64,000 nt of DNA from Psychrobacter fozii (GCF_003217155.1 NZ_QJSU01000005.1:186001-250000), one strand, 5' to 3'; positions 1-9,361 are shown, counted from the stretch's first letter. A program made the numbers and translations. The notes: generated by a model not told the origin, from the letters alone.

Positions 1-1
1 T

Positions 2-349
2 ACTAATACATCAGCAAACAGTGCTGCTGTAGCACCCAATCCTGAGCAAGCCATTAAAGGTGCACAAATAACGGATGTCCGTTATAAAAATGCAGCAGGT
101 GAAACCCTATCCGTTGTCTTTCAAACCTCGGCAGCAGGCATGCTTAATGCTATCGTCACTTTGCCCAATAAACCAAAGCTGACGCTAAGTGCACCAGAAG
201 GCCAAGGTAATAACCCTACCTATCGCTCAAAAGATGGCAGTATCGAGCTGGTCAGTCATGCTGGTGGTGGTACTATCGACCTTGTCCAAAATAACAAAAT
301 CACTAGCTTTGATGCGGTAAGTGCGGAAGCAGAAGTCATCACTGAGTAA
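2..349 (+). CDS. C-terminal part of a possible MliC-like protein (5' truncated by window)
   Basis: The reading frame is open from base 2 to the TAA at 347-349, so the gene begins before the window. About 115 residues are visible. The end (GETLSVVFQTS, then a strand-turn-strand stretch with YRSKDGSIELVSHAGGG) resembles the small beta-barrel MliC domain, a periplasmic inhibitor of C-type lysozyme. That domain usually also has conserved cysteines, and none are visible here. The fold call is therefore tentative and rests on the GxTLxV and GG(G)xI(D/E)L rhythm alone. A strong hairpin terminator follows 38 bases after the stop. It could equally be another small secreted beta-rich domain. Confidence 0.5.
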   Translation, partial: TNTSANSAAVAPNPEQAIKGAQITDVRYKNAAGETLSVVFQTSAAGMLNAIVTLPNKPKLTLSAPEGQGNNPTYRSKDGSIELVSHAGGGTIDLVQNNKITSFDAVSAEAEVITE

Positions 350-387
350 TATCTGAGCCTTAACATTTATAAAAATCTGCCATAAAA

Positions 388-425
388 AAGGCGGCACACA
401 TTATTATTTTAACGTGTGCCGCCTT
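388..425. terminator. Bidirectional intrinsic terminator
   Basis: A perfect 12-bp stem AAGGCGGCACAC / GTGTGCCGCCTT is flanked by A-rich sequence on the left and T-rich sequence on the right. It lies between two convergent genes and can serve both. Confidence 0.85.
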
Positions 426-436
426 ATTCTTTTATT

Positions 437-1105
437 TTAGCCAAACCCGGTGGTTTGCCCGAATAGGCTGACCAACCAACTTATCATTGCCCATAATCCC
501 CAACCAATCACCACAATGACGATTAATCCTAAAATATCAGGGATATGCAGATATAGCCAAGCAACGATTGGATTGCGCCAAAAAAAACCAAAATGACTTT
601 GCTGTTGCTTATCTTCTAGTGATTGATGTAAAAATGGTCGATCCATATGCATCGTTTCGGTGATGCCATATTCATTATGTAGATGCTCGTGCACGATACC
701 CAATGTCTTACGACTCGGACGAATGAATATATCGAGCAGCGTCCCAATACCAGGCACGATACCTACTACCATATCAATGAGTGCTAGCCTAACTGCTGGC
801 GTCATCTTATGTGCTGGCACACCCAATTGACGACCCAATATAAATGCATAGCTCGTCAGTGCCAGTCCTGCCAAATCGCCCGCCAATGGAATGGTTGAAA
901 GCGCCGCATCCGCACCCATACCTTGTTTGGTGAACGGTATCCGTACTAACGAATCCATGGTATTGGCAAACTTTGCCAATTTACGCTCGGTCGCAATGAC
1001 TTGCTCGCGTGTGAGACCATGCTCAGCCAGTCTTGCCTGATAATCAATAATAGGCGTATTAGCGGCAGAACTTCCTTTCGCTTGGAATTTCGACAATTTA
1101 TCCAT
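437..1105 (-). CDS. DUF4112 domain membrane protein
   Basis: A 222-residue protein from the ATG at 1105. The frame is open further upstream, but that part lies inside ubiA. The central part carries the DUF4112 pattern: a helix ending in MDSLVRIPF, a Gly/Pro-rich [20 protein letters not shown] segment, then [22 protein letters not shown]-terminal hydrophobic segment ([20 protein letters not shown]) looks like a membrane anchor. The start overlaps the end of ubiA by 8 bases (ATGGATAA), which suggests translational coupling. The biochemical role of DUF4112 proteins is unknown to me. Coupling to ubiA might mean a membrane or quinone-related role, but that is only inference. Confidence 0.8.
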   Translation of the reverse strand: MDKLSKFQAKGSSAANTPIIDYQARLAEHGLTREQVIATERKLAKFANTMDSLVRIPFTKQGMGADAALSTIPLAGDLAGLALTSYAFILGRQLGVPAHKMTPAVRLALIDMVVGIVPGIGTLLDIFIRPSRKTLGIVHEHLHNEYGITETMHMDRPFLHQSLEDKQQQSHFGFFWRNPIVAWLYLHIPDILGLIVIVVIGWGLWAMISWLVSLFGQTTGFG

Positions 1106-2015
1106 TGAACGTCGTCCATATACAAGCGATGGCAATGAGAGCAAAGACGTAACGTCCTACCCAAATATTAGCCAAAAATGCCTGAAAGCAAGCCAATGCA
1201 TTGTAGCTAGCACAAGCACTGTTTTGCTTAGCAAACATCATGGCTACCAGTGCCAAACCAAATATTGGCGTAACACCCAATGTAGTCGGCGCAAAATAGT
1301 GCCACATGACCACGCCCATAATAAGCAAAAACAACGTTTGTAGTAGCGAGATGATAATCACATCATAGCGACCAAATAATATCGCCGTTGATTTTACCCC
1401 AATTTTTAAATCGTCCTCGCGGTCAGCCATCGCATACTGCGTATCGTACGCCACTGTCCAGCACATATAGGCTAAAAACAATAACCAACACCAGATATCA
1501 GGAGCACCTTGTACGGCCACATAAGCCATCGGTATTGCCCAGCCAAAAGCTGCTGCTAAAAATACTTGCGGCAAATGTGTATAACGTTTCATAAACGGAT
1601 AAATGAACGCCAATATAACGGCACCAAACGACCAATAAAACACGGCAATAGGTAGAAAAAATAACAGACTGGCACTTAATAACACCAACACCAAAAACGC
1701 AGCGACGGCTTCTTTACCTGATAAACGCCCGTCAGCTAATGGGCGTCCTTTGGTACGGGTCACATGGCCATCTACTTTGCGATCGGCAAAATCATTAATC
1801 GCACAACCAGCCGCCCGCATAAAGATTGCGCCTAATGCAAATATTATAAATATTTTGAGACTTGGCAGCGCTGCCGTTGCTCCTTGCTGCTGAGCTTGAC
1901 CCATCGCAGCCAGCAGCACGCCCCATAATGTTGGCCATAGCAGCAATTCAATGCCCACTGGCTTATCAAAACGGGTTAGTTGGATGTAGGCCTGTAATTT
2001 GTCTTTAAATGTCAT
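1098..2015 (-). CDS. ubiA: 4-hydroxybenzoate polyprenyltransferase UbiA
   Basis: A 305-residue integral membrane prenyltransferase that attaches the polyprenyl tail to 4-hydroxybenzoate, the second step of ubiquinone synthesis. Both Mg-diphosphate Asp motifs of the UbiA family are present: NDFADRKVD at residues 74-82 and [11 protein letters not shown] at 191-201. Between and after them lie about eight hydrophobic segments. Length is normal for the family. It is the first gene of a two-gene overlap with the DUF4112 gene. No ubiC gene is visible beside it, although ubiC often neighbours ubiA. Confidence 0.95.
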   Translation of the reverse strand: MTFKDKLQAYIQLTRFDKPVGIELLLWPTLWGVLLAAMGQAQQQGATAALPSLKIFIIFALGAIFMRAAGCAINDFADRKVDGHVTRTKGRPLADGRLSGKEAVAAFLVLVLLSASLLFFLPIAVFYWSFGAVILAFIYPFMKRYTHLPQVFLAAAFGWAIPMAYVAVQGAPDIWCWLLFLAYMCWTVAYDTQYAMADREDDLKIGVKSTAILFGRYDVIIISLLQTLFLLIMGVVMWHYFAPTTLGVTPIFGLALVAMMFAKQNSACASYNALACFQAFLANIWVGRYVFALIAIACIWTTFNG

Positions 2016-2109
2016 GGCTTTCTATTATCATCAATATAATATGTTGTGTGCGTGTTTATAGACTTTGCTAAGAGCGCCTAGAATAACTGCTTAATGAACT
2101 GACTGCTGG

Positions 2110-2352
2110 CTACTGAACTTGTTTCCATAATCGATTGGCTTCGACCAGTGACAGCTCAGGATACTGTTTGCGTAACGCTTTAATCGCCGGAATCTTATTT
2201 TTCTTTGCTGCTTGCTGACGCAAAAATGCCAATTGCTCTTGTGGATTTCTCAGCTCTTTTAGACGCGCTTCAAGCCGAAGGATTCGGGTACGCAAAATGA
2301 TATTGATCAATAATAGCACCGCACCCATAGCCCAAATAATTAGCGTTGACAT
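2110..2352 (-). CDS. Small membrane protein with L7/L12-like C-terminal helix pair
   Basis: 80 residues. An N-terminal hydrophobic helix (LIIWAMGAVLLLINIIL) is followed by a short basic coiled-coil-like region (RILRLEARLKELRN). The last 25 residues (IPAIKALRKQYPELSLVEAN) resemble the helical C-terminal fold of ribosomal protein L7/L12, with its KxIKxVR...GLxLxEAKxLVE pattern. Such small anchored L7/L12-like proteins are usually annotated as hypothetical. A good ribosome site (AGGAG) lies just before the ATG. Function unknown; the L7/L12 resemblance comes from pattern reading only. Confidence 0.7.
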   Translation of the reverse strand: MSTLIIWAMGAVLLLINIILRTRILRLEARLKELRNPQEQLAFLRQQAAKKNKIPAIKALRKQYPELSLVEANRLWKQVQ

Positions 2353-2446
2353 TCCTTGCTCCTAAATCCATTAATTTCAAACTTAATGATTATAAACCTG
2401 CTAACTAAGGCGCGTCCTTATCACCAAATACCATAGTTAAAGCGTT

Positions 2447-3346
2447 CTAAACAAAATAACCGTCAAAACGAACTGCTTCATTGTGCCAGCTTTCATTGGG
2501 TTGTTGGCTTGCTAACAATGGCGCATGCTGAGGACGTTTTACGATAACGCGCCCAGATTGTTGAGCATACTTACTGACCACGGCTTTTGCCGATGCTAGC
2601 AGCTGGCATTCTTCGTCTGATGTTGGAGGGCTTGCCAACTGATGCAAGGCTTGCATGTGCTTACCAACTTTAGCACCCTTGCCTGTCTTGCTATCTTGGT
2701 AGCTATCCTCTGGAAACATAGGGTCCAGATAGACGACATCGATGACGTTACTCTCGCTAGCATCTGACTCAACGTCTAGTCCTTCAAAATAACTAAGCGC
2801 ATCCGTATTCATAATCTGTAGACGCGACATCAGCTTTTGCCAATTCGGCAACGTACTCATTCGCTGCTGCTCTACAAGTAAGAGCAATGCCATCAATGGC
2901 TGCTGCTCAAGCATGATGACTTTGGCACCCGTACTGCCCAATATCAAGCTATCATGCCCAAAACCCGCCGTCGCATCAATGATGCAGCTATCCGATGTGA
3001 GCTTGGCAGCTTGTAATAGCAATTCAGACTTTCGTCCTGCACTCACCACACGACGTTGCAGTTTGTCCCACTCTGGTGCGACACTTAACCCATCACTAAG
3101 CCATGATAGTTTATTTTTATCATCCAATAACAAGATAGGTTGAATGGCTGTTTGGCTTAATTGCTGACGACGCTTTTGCGTTAACTTATCGACAGACAAC
3201 TCAGCTTTTAATTCGATTGGTAATCGGTGCTGCTCTATCAATACTTGCAAGCTATCTACTTGGGCTTGCTGCGACTCACTCACATAGAGTAACTGGCATT
3301 GCATAAAGGCATTAGCCTGCTTAGAAGCGTGTTGCAAACTGCTCAT
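2447..3346 (-). CDS. rsmJ: 16S rRNA (guanine1516-N2)-methyltransferase RsmJ
   Basis: 299 residues, class I SAM-dependent methyltransferase. Motif I is DATAGFGHD at residues 124-132, and the catalytic-type motif IV is YLDPMFP at 206-212. It is followed by a Lys-rich loop (KTGKGAKVGKHM) matching the RsmJ/YhiQ pattern around DPMFPxxxKSA. Known RsmJ proteins methylate G1516 of 16S rRNA in the small subunit. The protein is about 50 residues longer than E. coli RsmJ, mainly at the N terminus and in an acidic insert (DVESDASESN, residues 191-200) before motif IV. Confidence 0.88.
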   Translation of the reverse strand: MSSLQHASKQANAFMQCQLLYVSESQQAQVDSLQVLIEQHRLPIELKAELSVDKLTQKRRQQLSQTAIQPILLLDDKNKLSWLSDGLSVAPEWDKLQRRVVSAGRKSELLLQAAKLTSDSCIIDATAGFGHDSLILGSTGAKVIMLEQQPLMALLLLVEQQRMSTLPNWQKLMSRLQIMNTDALSYFEGLDVESDASESNVIDVVYLDPMFPEDSYQDSKTGKGAKVGKHMQALHQLASPPTSDEECQLLASAKAVVSKYAQQSGRVIVKRPQHAPLLASQQPNESWHNEAVRFDGYFV

Positions 3347-3395
3347 AACTGCCCTCTTTTTTACTGCTTATAAGGCCATCAACCATCATAATGGC

Positions 3396-4238
3396 TTAAC
3401 CTGCCATTTGATAACCAAAGCCCCAAGCAGCGACCAGCACGATAACACCCGTAATGATGCGTAACCAAGCAAAGATCGTAAAGTCACGGCGGCTCACCCA
3501 TGCTACTAGCAAGCGAATACAGAGTAAAGCAACGATAAATGATACGACTGTGCCAACGCCTAATACTAGCCAATCTTCACTATTGGTCAATACGTCACCA
3601 TGTTTGATTAGATCTAATAATGCCGCGCCTACGATAACTGGAATACCTAAAAAGAATGAAAACTCTGCTGACGCTTTGCGCGAGACACCAAGCCACAGTG
3701 CACCAATAATAGTCGCACCCGAGCGTGAGGTCCCTGGTATGAGAGCTAGACATTGAAGCAGACCAATCATCAATGCTGTTTTCATGCTGACGTCTTCAGC
3801 CTCTTCTGCAATGACCGTCTTAGGGCATTTTTCTACATAAAATATCAGCAGACCGCCGATGATAAGCATAATCGCGACAACGATCGGATTAAATAAATAA
3901 GCTTTAATCTCATCAGCGAAGGTAAAGCCAACAATCATCACAGGAATGGTGGCGACAATTAGGCTAAGTCCCAGCTGTCTTGGATTGGTCATGCCTTCTG
4001 CTTTACCCGTTAGCAAACCCATGAGCGCTTGCCATAGTCTGCCCCAATAGTCATAGATAACGGCTAAGATAGCACCCAATTGGACGACGACGACAAACAA
4101 GTCGACCTTTTCTTTGGTCCAAAATCCCATTACATCTGCTGATAAAATTAGGTAGCCAGTGCTAGAAATGGGTAAAAATTCAGTGATACCTTCAACGATA
4201 CCCATGATGACAGCTTGAATTAATAAAATGATATCCAC
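3396..4238 (-). CDS. uppP: Undecaprenyl-diphosphatase UppP (BacA)
   Basis: 280 residues with about eight hydrophobic segments. It recycles the lipid carrier by converting undecaprenyl diphosphate to the monophosphate at the inner membrane, supplying murein synthesis. The two family motifs are clear: EGITEFLPISSTG at residues 16-28 and PGTSRSGATI near residue 170. The start codon is GTG (GTG GAT ATC at 4238), preceded by AGGAAAG at a suitable distance. No ATG fits without losing the first helix. Confidence 0.95.
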   Translation of the reverse strand: MDIILLIQAVIMGIVEGITEFLPISSTGYLILSADVMGFWTKEKVDLFVVVVQLGAILAVIYDYWGRLWQALMGLLTGKAEGMTNPRQLGLSLIVATIPVMIVGFTFADEIKAYLFNPIVVAIMLIIGGLLIFYVEKCPKTVIAEEAEDVSMKTALMIGLLQCLALIPGTSRSGATIIGALWLGVSRKASAEFSFFLGIPVIVGAALLDLIKHGDVLTNSEDWLVLGVGTVVSFIVALLCIRLLVAWVSRRDFTIFAWLRIITGVIVLVAAWGFGYQMAG

Positions 4239-4326
4239 GGTGGCTTTCCTAGATACAGACCTATTGGTTAGTACAGTTTTTAGTGTGTTGTTATATTTTA
4301 CATAGCGCTAAAATAATGGGGATTGA

Positions 4327-5022
4327 CTACGCTTTACCTTGCTCTTTAAGGGTTTTCCAAGCTTGATTACGTAAGTATTTTGGTAAGGCTTGTGATGCTT
4401 CGGTCCCACCTACCGCCATAAACTGGGCGATACCGAGCTGACCGATAACTACTGCATCCGGCGATACGTCTTCATGAAAAACCTGATTATCATGCAAAGC
4501 TAATAGACCTGAGCCATTACCAACAATGGCTATATCGAGCGTAGTCTGACTGTCATAATCTAACAGCTGCTCAGTGCTATCACTATCAGCAATCAGCACT
4601 GGCTGCATAATGGCTGCTTCACTATCGATTACGGCATAATGTCCAAAATACACTTGCTGCATACGGGCATCAAGCGCGCTATATACTTGCGTCAGACCAT
4701 ACTGGTGATACGCACTCTGTGCAATGGCTTGCAAGCTCGAAATGCCTACACATGGGATGTCATGTGCCACAGATAGCGCTTGCACCACTGCTGTATTGAT
4801 TCTAATACCACTAAATGCACCAGGGCCTCGATTGAATATTAATGCCTGTATATCAGCAAGCTTTAACTGCGCTTCGGATAAGGCCGCATCAATCATTGGC
4901 AAAATTTGCTGAGTCTGCTGACGTTTACCAGTCTCGGTATGACTCGATAGCGCCTGACCATTCGAATCCAAAATTGCGATTGAGCACTGATCAAACACGG
5001 TATCCATTGCTAAAAACATCAT
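4327..5022 (-). CDS. tsaB: tRNA t6A synthesis protein TsaB
   Basis: 231 residues. TsaB is the ASKHA-fold partner of TsaD in forming N6-threonylcarbamoyladenosine at position 37 of ANN-decoding tRNAs. The N-terminal LAMDTVFDQCSIAIL is the phosphate-1 strand, and RGPGAFSGIRI near residues 65-75 is the classical TsaB signature. Two consecutive Met codons begin the frame (MMFLAMD), so the start may be 5022 or 5019. It stands alone, transcribed toward uppP with an 88-bp gap. Confidence 0.93.
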   Translation of the reverse strand: MMFLAMDTVFDQCSIAILDSNGQALSSHTETGKRQQTQQILPMIDAALSEAQLKLADIQALIFNRGPGAFSGIRINTAVVQALSVAHDIPCVGISSLQAIAQSAYHQYGLTQVYSALDARMQQVYFGHYAVIDSEAAIMQPVLIADSDSTEQLLDYDSQTTLDIAIVGNGSGLLALHDNQVFHEDVSPDAVVIGQLGIAQFMAVGGTEASQALPKYLRNQAWKTLKEQGKA

Positions 5023-5196
5023 AACCTCGGCTTATAGTCTGGGCATTTCAAAGTAACTTGATAACTGAATATTATAAAAGCGTGCTAGCTTCATAAAATA
5101 GCGCCTATCATAGCATTTAGGGCAGACGAATTTTATTACTTTCTGCGTTTTCCATACTTTATCCATGAGCGCTGAATTGAATTAAAGGAAAAGAAA

Positions 5197-5227
5197 AAAC
5201 CTCAAAACTATATCAGTTTTGAGGTTT
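5197..5227 (-). terminator. Terminator downstream of ffh
   Basis: A perfect 13-bp stem AAACCTCAAAACT / AGTTTTGAGGTTT with a 5-base loop. On the minus strand it is followed by a T-run. It lies 143 bases past the ffh stop, with a 107-108-bp repeat copy between. The rest of the 5023-5369 spacer shows nothing else. Confidence 0.8.
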
Positions 5228-5258
5228 CCATCAGAAAGTCATAGACAGTACAGTCAGC

Positions 5259-5366
5259 TATAGTTGATTCTGTTTAAAAGAGATACAAGGCAACCGAGTA
5301 CAGATGTATATGTGATACTTCAAGCGAGGTTAACGCTGCAGCTCTTTTATAAAGGATTGACTATAT
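5259..5366 (+). repeat. Dispersed 107-108-bp inverted-repeat element, copy A
   Basis: The ends are TATAGTTGATTCTGTTTAAA and, reverse-complemented, TATAGTCAATCCTTTATAAA, so about 24 bp of imperfect terminal inverted repeat. The core has the family words ACAAGGCAACCGAGTACAGA and CTTCAAGCGAGGTTAACGCT. It ends 4 bases from the ffh stop codon and lies before the ffh terminator, so it is transcribed in the ffh mRNA. Confidence 0.88.
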
Positions 5367-5369
5367 TTT

Positions 5370-6920
5370 TTAAAAGCGGGTTTTAAACTTCTTTGGCGCT
5401 TGATTCTGCATGTCCTGCATCTGCTTTTGCATCTCTTCAGTGCTCGGCATGTTATTTGGATCAAGACCCATCTGTTTTGCCATTTGCTCTGGATTTACAT
5501 CCTTTGCGCCGCCTTGTTGGCCACCGCCACCGAATAGTGGGCCACCGCCGCCGCCACCTGCTCCGCCGCCGCCCATCAGTCCTTGCATAGACTTCATCAT
5601 TTTACTGATACCTTCAGGCTTGGAGATCATTTTCATCATTTTGGCCATTTGCTTGTGTTGCTTGAGCAAACGATTGACATCTTGAATCTCACGACCAGAG
5701 CCCGCAGCAATACGGCGCTTACGGCTTGGGTTAATCTTATCAGGATTTTTACGCTCAAATGGTGTCATAGAATTGATTAACGCTTCCATCTCACGCACTT
5801 TTTCTTCTGGCTTGGCATCTTCGACTGCTTTTTGCATATCAGAGCCGCCCATACCTGGCATCTTGTCTAAAAATCCTGCCATGCCGCCCATACTTTTCAT
5901 TTGCTGGAACTGCGTCAAGAGATCCTCAAGGTCGAACTCGCCGCCCTTTTGCATCTTTTTCGCCATTTTTTCGGCTTTATCACGGTCGATTTTTTGCTCG
6001 ACTTCTTCCACCAAACTCAGTACATCACCCATACCAAGAATACGTTGAGCAATACGCTCAGGATGGAACAGCTCTAACTCATCTAGTTTCTCACCGCGAC
6101 CTAAAAACTTAATCGGCTTGCCTGTGATCGCACGTACAGAAAGTGCAGCGCCGCCGCGTGCATCACCATCTGTTTTGGTCAGAATAACACCTGTCAACGG
6201 CAGCGCATCATTAAAGGCCTTGGCGGTATTGGCAGCATCTTGACCTGTCATCGCATCAACGACAAACAGTGTCTCAGATGGATTAACCGCTGCAGTCAGC
6301 GCCTTAATCTCATCCATCATCGTGTCATCAATATGTAGACGACCAGCAGTATCGATGATCAAAATATCTTGATATTGGATTTTTGCTTCTTCGATAGCAC
6401 GCAGCGCAATATCAATCGGATTTTCATCAGCGCTTGAATTCACAAATTTGGCGTTGACCTGACCTGCTACTTGCTCAAGCTGCTTAATGGCGGCTGGGCG
6501 ATAGACGTCAGCTGAAACCAACATGACTTTTTTCTTATGGCGCTCTTGTAAAAACTTAGCCAACTTACCTGCAGTAGTGGTTTTACCCGCACCTTGCAGA
6601 CCTGCAAGCAAATAAACAACAGGTGGCTTACCCGTCATCTCTAGCTGTTGATTGGCACTACCCATCATCTCAGTCAATTCGTCATGGACGATTTTGACAA
6701 AAGCTTGTCCTGGCGCTAGCTCTTTTAGGACTTCAGCACCAAGTGCTTGCTCTTTAACACGCTTAACAAAGTCGCGAGTGACAGGTAGCGCCACATCAGC
6801 TTCCAGTAGCGCCATGCGCACTTCACGCATAGTGTCTTTGATGTTGTCTTCGGTCAGCTGTCCAGTACCCACGATATTACGCAGGCTCGACGATAAGCGT
6901 TCTGTTAAGGTATCAAACAT
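5370..6920 (-). CDS. ffh: Signal recognition particle GTPase Ffh
   Basis: 516 residues, the protein of the bacterial SRP. It binds 4.5S RNA and signal sequences on nascent membrane proteins and docks with FtsY. An N-terminal four-helix N domain (residues 1-90) precedes the G domain with P-loop GLQGAGKTTT (107-116), DTAGR near 190 and TKTDGDARGG near 250. The Met-rich M domain follows. It has an unusually Gly-rich linker (two poly-Gly blocks separated by PLF) and a basic KKFKTRF end. Length exceeds the 453 residues of E. coli Ffh because of that tail. Confidence 0.97.
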   Translation of the reverse strand: MFDTLTERLSSSLRNIVGTGQLTEDNIKDTMREVRMALLEADVALPVTRDFVKRVKEQALGAEVLKELAPGQAFVKIVHDELTEMMGSANQQLEMTGKPPVVYLLAGLQGAGKTTTAGKLAKFLQERHKKKVMLVSADVYRPAAIKQLEQVAGQVNAKFVNSSADENPIDIALRAIEEAKIQYQDILIIDTAGRLHIDDTMMDEIKALTAAVNPSETLFVVDAMTGQDAANTAKAFNDALPLTGVILTKTDGDARGGAALSVRAITGKPIKFLGRGEKLDELELFHPERIAQRILGMGDVLSLVEEVEQKIDRDKAEKMAKKMQKGGEFDLEDLLTQFQQMKSMGGMAGFLDKMPGMGGSDMQKAVEDAKPEEKVREMEALINSMTPFERKNPDKINPSRKRRIAAGSGREIQDVNRLLKQHKQMAKMMKMISKPEGISKMMKSMQGLMGGGGAGGGGGGPLFGGGGQQGGAKDVNPEQMAKQMGLDPNNMPSTEEMQKQMQDMQNQAPKKFKTRF

Positions 6921-7301
6921 AAATAACTCTCAGTTAAAATAATTCTCGGTTAAACCATTTGAATGGCTTATAAATAATATTAGGGTGCATTATGAGGTAT
7001 TAGCTATTGGCTCACACTCTCTAAAAATGCCCTATAAAAAATCGTATTATCAATACTATAGCATCAAGCAGGCGCAAAACTTATAGGGTTTTTGCAAAAT
7101 CATTCGCTCCTATAAATATATCATTTAGGGCTATCCGTTCTATTTAACTTACTCTGGCTAAACATTTATAAGGAATACGCAAGATGGTACTCAATTGGCT
7201 GCCATTTTATGATAAATTGGATAATTATTCTAATCATTCCAATAATACCACTTTAGCATTCACCTGAGCGGCTATTTTCACTCAGTATGAGACGAGGCTT
7301 T
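6921..7301. other. Divergent spacer between ffh and the CcsA-like gene
   Basis: 380 AT-rich bases that must hold both promoters. I see several TATAAA-like words but no -35/-10 pair good enough to call, no repeat copy and no RNA gene. Confidence 0.5.
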
Positions 7302-8099
7302 ATGTTTGTGCACCTTGCATTCTTACTTGCTAGCCTAGCTTATATCTTAGTCAGCATTTACATCGGTTGGGCGCTGATTCGAAGTACACCTATTCGGAAA
7401 GACATCAGCTTGGGTCTATTGACGGCTGGCATGGTCGCGCACGCAGTGCTGCTCTATCCCTACGTCGTAACCCTTTATGGTCTAAATTTTAATCTGTTTA
7501 ATACCATTAGCCTGATTAGTTTGTTTTTCTTGTTTTTCTACATGCTATTTAGTCTCTATCGCCCCATCATTAGCCTTGGCATCTTAGCTGCACCAACGGC
7601 ACTTATGGGCATGACCATTGGTTATGTTGGTCGTGCACCTTATCAGCCCATCACTGATATCAGCATCGGGCTTGAGGCTCATATACTGCTCTCTCTCGCC
7701 GCCTATTGTGTGCTGCTGATGGCAGCGGTGCAAGCGCTATTTTTACGCCTACAAATACGCGAGCTTAAGCATCATACGATTCATCGGTTTTGGGTCAATA
7801 AACTCCCCTCACTACAAAGTATGGAAAGCTTATTATTCGATATGCTTTTGGTGGGCTTTGTCTTGCTCAGTATTGCGCTCGGCATTGGATTTGTCTATGT
7901 GCAAGACCTGATGGCGCAACACATTGTCCATAAGACCGTCTTTAGCCTGCTCTCATGGTTATTATTTGGCACACTACTATTCGGTAGTTGGCGCGCAGGG
8001 TGGCGTGGCAAGCGTGCCGCCAACATTACTATTTATGCCTTTATTCTACTGGCCATTGGTTTTGTTGGTAGCAAGTTTGTTTTAGAGATGCTGCTATAA
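7302..8099 (+). CDS. CcsA/YpjD-like inner-membrane cytochrome c assembly family protein
   Basis: 265 residues with about eight transmembrane helices and few polar loops, the pattern of the cytochrome c assembly (CcsA/CcmC/YpjD) family. Conserved-looking membrane histidines occur (HAVLLYPY, EAHILLSL, HKTVFSLLSW). In gammaproteobacteria a YpjD-type gene commonly lies divergently beside ffh, as here. The ATG at 7302 follows GAGG at close range and begins straight into helix 1. An upstream ATG at 7287 would add five residues. Whether it handles haem is not known; YpjD itself is poorly characterised. Confidence 0.82.
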   Translation: MFVHLAFLLASLAYILVSIYIGWALIRSTPIRKDISLGLLTAGMVAHAVLLYPYVVTLYGLNFNLFNTISLISLFFLFFYMLFSLYRPIISLGILAAPTALMGMTIGYVGRAPYQPITDISIGLEAHILLSLAAYCVLLMAAVQALFLRLQIRELKHHTIHRFWVNKLPSLQSMESLLFDMLLVGFVLLSIALGIGFVYVQDLMAQHIVHKTVFSLLSWLLFGTLLFGSWRAGWRGKRAANITIYAFILLAIGFVGSKFVLEMLL

Positions 8100-8190
8100 A
8101 AGATAACGTCAGCAAAGGCATCATGGTTGACAGCAATAGTTATTACTGCCGACTGCCATCGTATTAGATAAGTCTTCTATTCGCTTTGTC

Positions 8191-9123
8191 TTAGTTAAAA
8201 ACCACGGTCTTGTTACCTGCCACAATCACACGGTTCTGCACATGCCAGTTCACAGCGCGCGCCAGTACATTACGCTCGATATCACGGCCAATAGCACGTA
8301 GCTCCGTCACACCTTGACGATGCGTCACACGATGCACGTCTTGCTCTATGATAGGCCCTTGATCCAGTTCAGCAGTGACATAATGCGCCGTTGCACCAAT
8401 CAGCTTCACGCCTTTATCATAGGCTTGACGATAAGGGTCTGCCCCTACAAAGGCTGGTAAGAACGAATGGTGAATGTTGATAACTTGCATCGGCCAACGC
8501 TTCACAAAGTCAGACGATAATATCTGCATATAACGCGCCAATACGAGCAAATCATTGCCTGCCATCAATTTATGAATCTGCTCTTCTGCCTCAGCTTTAT
8601 TATTCTTAGTCACTGGTACATGATGAAAAGTAATACCAAAGTTTTCTACCGATTGACGTAAGTCAGGATGGTTGCTAACGACAGAGGTAATCTCGCAATC
8701 AAGAAGACCGCGCTGATGACGCCATAACAAATCTAATAATGCATGATCAAACTTCGATACCAAAATACCGACCTTGGTTTTAATCGCATTATTGTGTAGT
8801 CGCCACTCCATATTGTGGCGCTTGGCGACCGTATGACCAAAACTGGCTTCGAAATTATCAATAATATCGCTCAGGCCTGCTAAGGCAAACTCTAAACGCA
8901 TAAAATACTGACCGCCTTCATGGGCAGTTGAATACTGATCGAGAGTAATGATATTGGCGCCATATCGATGTATAAACTCAGATACAGCTTGTACGATGCC
9001 TGCTTGATCTTTGCATTTAATCAGCAATGTCGCGGTATCGATAGCAACTGGAGCGGCTGTATTTATAGAAGTGGTACTCGACTGTATATTCGATGATGAA
9101 ACCGTTTTTGTAGTGTCTGACAT
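8191..9123 (-). CDS. purU: Formyltetrahydrofolate deformylase PurU
   Basis: 310 residues. It hydrolyses 10-formyl-THF to formate and THF, balancing one-carbon pools. An N-terminal ACT domain (about residues 30-110, LLIKCKDQAGIVQAVSEFI) is followed by a formyltransferase domain with HHSFLPAFVGADPYRQA and AELDQGPIIEQD, which hold the catalytic His and Asp of the family. The first 30 residues are a Ser/Thr-rich extension not needed for the fold, so a later start is possible. It is convergent with the CcsA-like gene. Confidence 0.93.
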   Translation of the reverse strand: MSDTTKTVSSSNIQSSTTSINTAAPVAIDTATLLIKCKDQAGIVQAVSEFIHRYGANIITLDQYSTAHEGGQYFMRLEFALAGLSDIIDNFEASFGHTVAKRHNMEWRLHNNAIKTKVGILVSKFDHALLDLLWRHQRGLLDCEITSVVSNHPDLRQSVENFGITFHHVPVTKNNKAEAEEQIHKLMAGNDLLVLARYMQILSSDFVKRWPMQVINIHHSFLPAFVGADPYRQAYDKGVKLIGATAHYVTAELDQGPIIEQDVHRVTHRQGVTELRAIGRDIERNVLARAVNWHVQNRVIVAGNKTVVFN

Positions 9124-9149
9124 AGTAAGCCCAATTAAAAATAAAACTC

Positions 9150-9174
9150 GCTACTAGGTTCAAATGCTAGTAGC
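9150..9174 (-). promoter_or_regulatory. Leader hairpin upstream of purU
   Basis: A perfect 8-bp stem GCTACTAG / CTAGTAGC with a 9-base loop lies 26 bases before the purU start. In the purU direction it is followed by a T-rich run (GAGTTTTATTTTTAA). That has the shape of an intrinsic terminator or attenuator inside the leader. No antiterminator was identified. Confidence 0.4.
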
Positions 9175-9361
9175 ACAGGAAACTGGCTATTTTAGTCTTT
9201 TTTGCGAGTCTTTGCTGACTGAGTTGATGATTTTTTATAATAACTGATACAAAATAACCTCAAGTGAAAATTAATCTTTACTATTAAATAATCAACAACA
9301 TAGCCCATTCATTTCAGGGTATAATAACCACCCTTTAAACCAACAATAATCATAAAAATAT

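Noticed and set aside
3454..3756. 100-residue plus-strand ORF inside uppP
   Set aside because: Antisense shadow of a gene with complete family motifs.
5410..5685. Proline-rich plus-strand ORF
   Set aside because: It is the antisense of the Gly-rich tail of Ffh; the poly-Pro run is only the complement of Gly codons.
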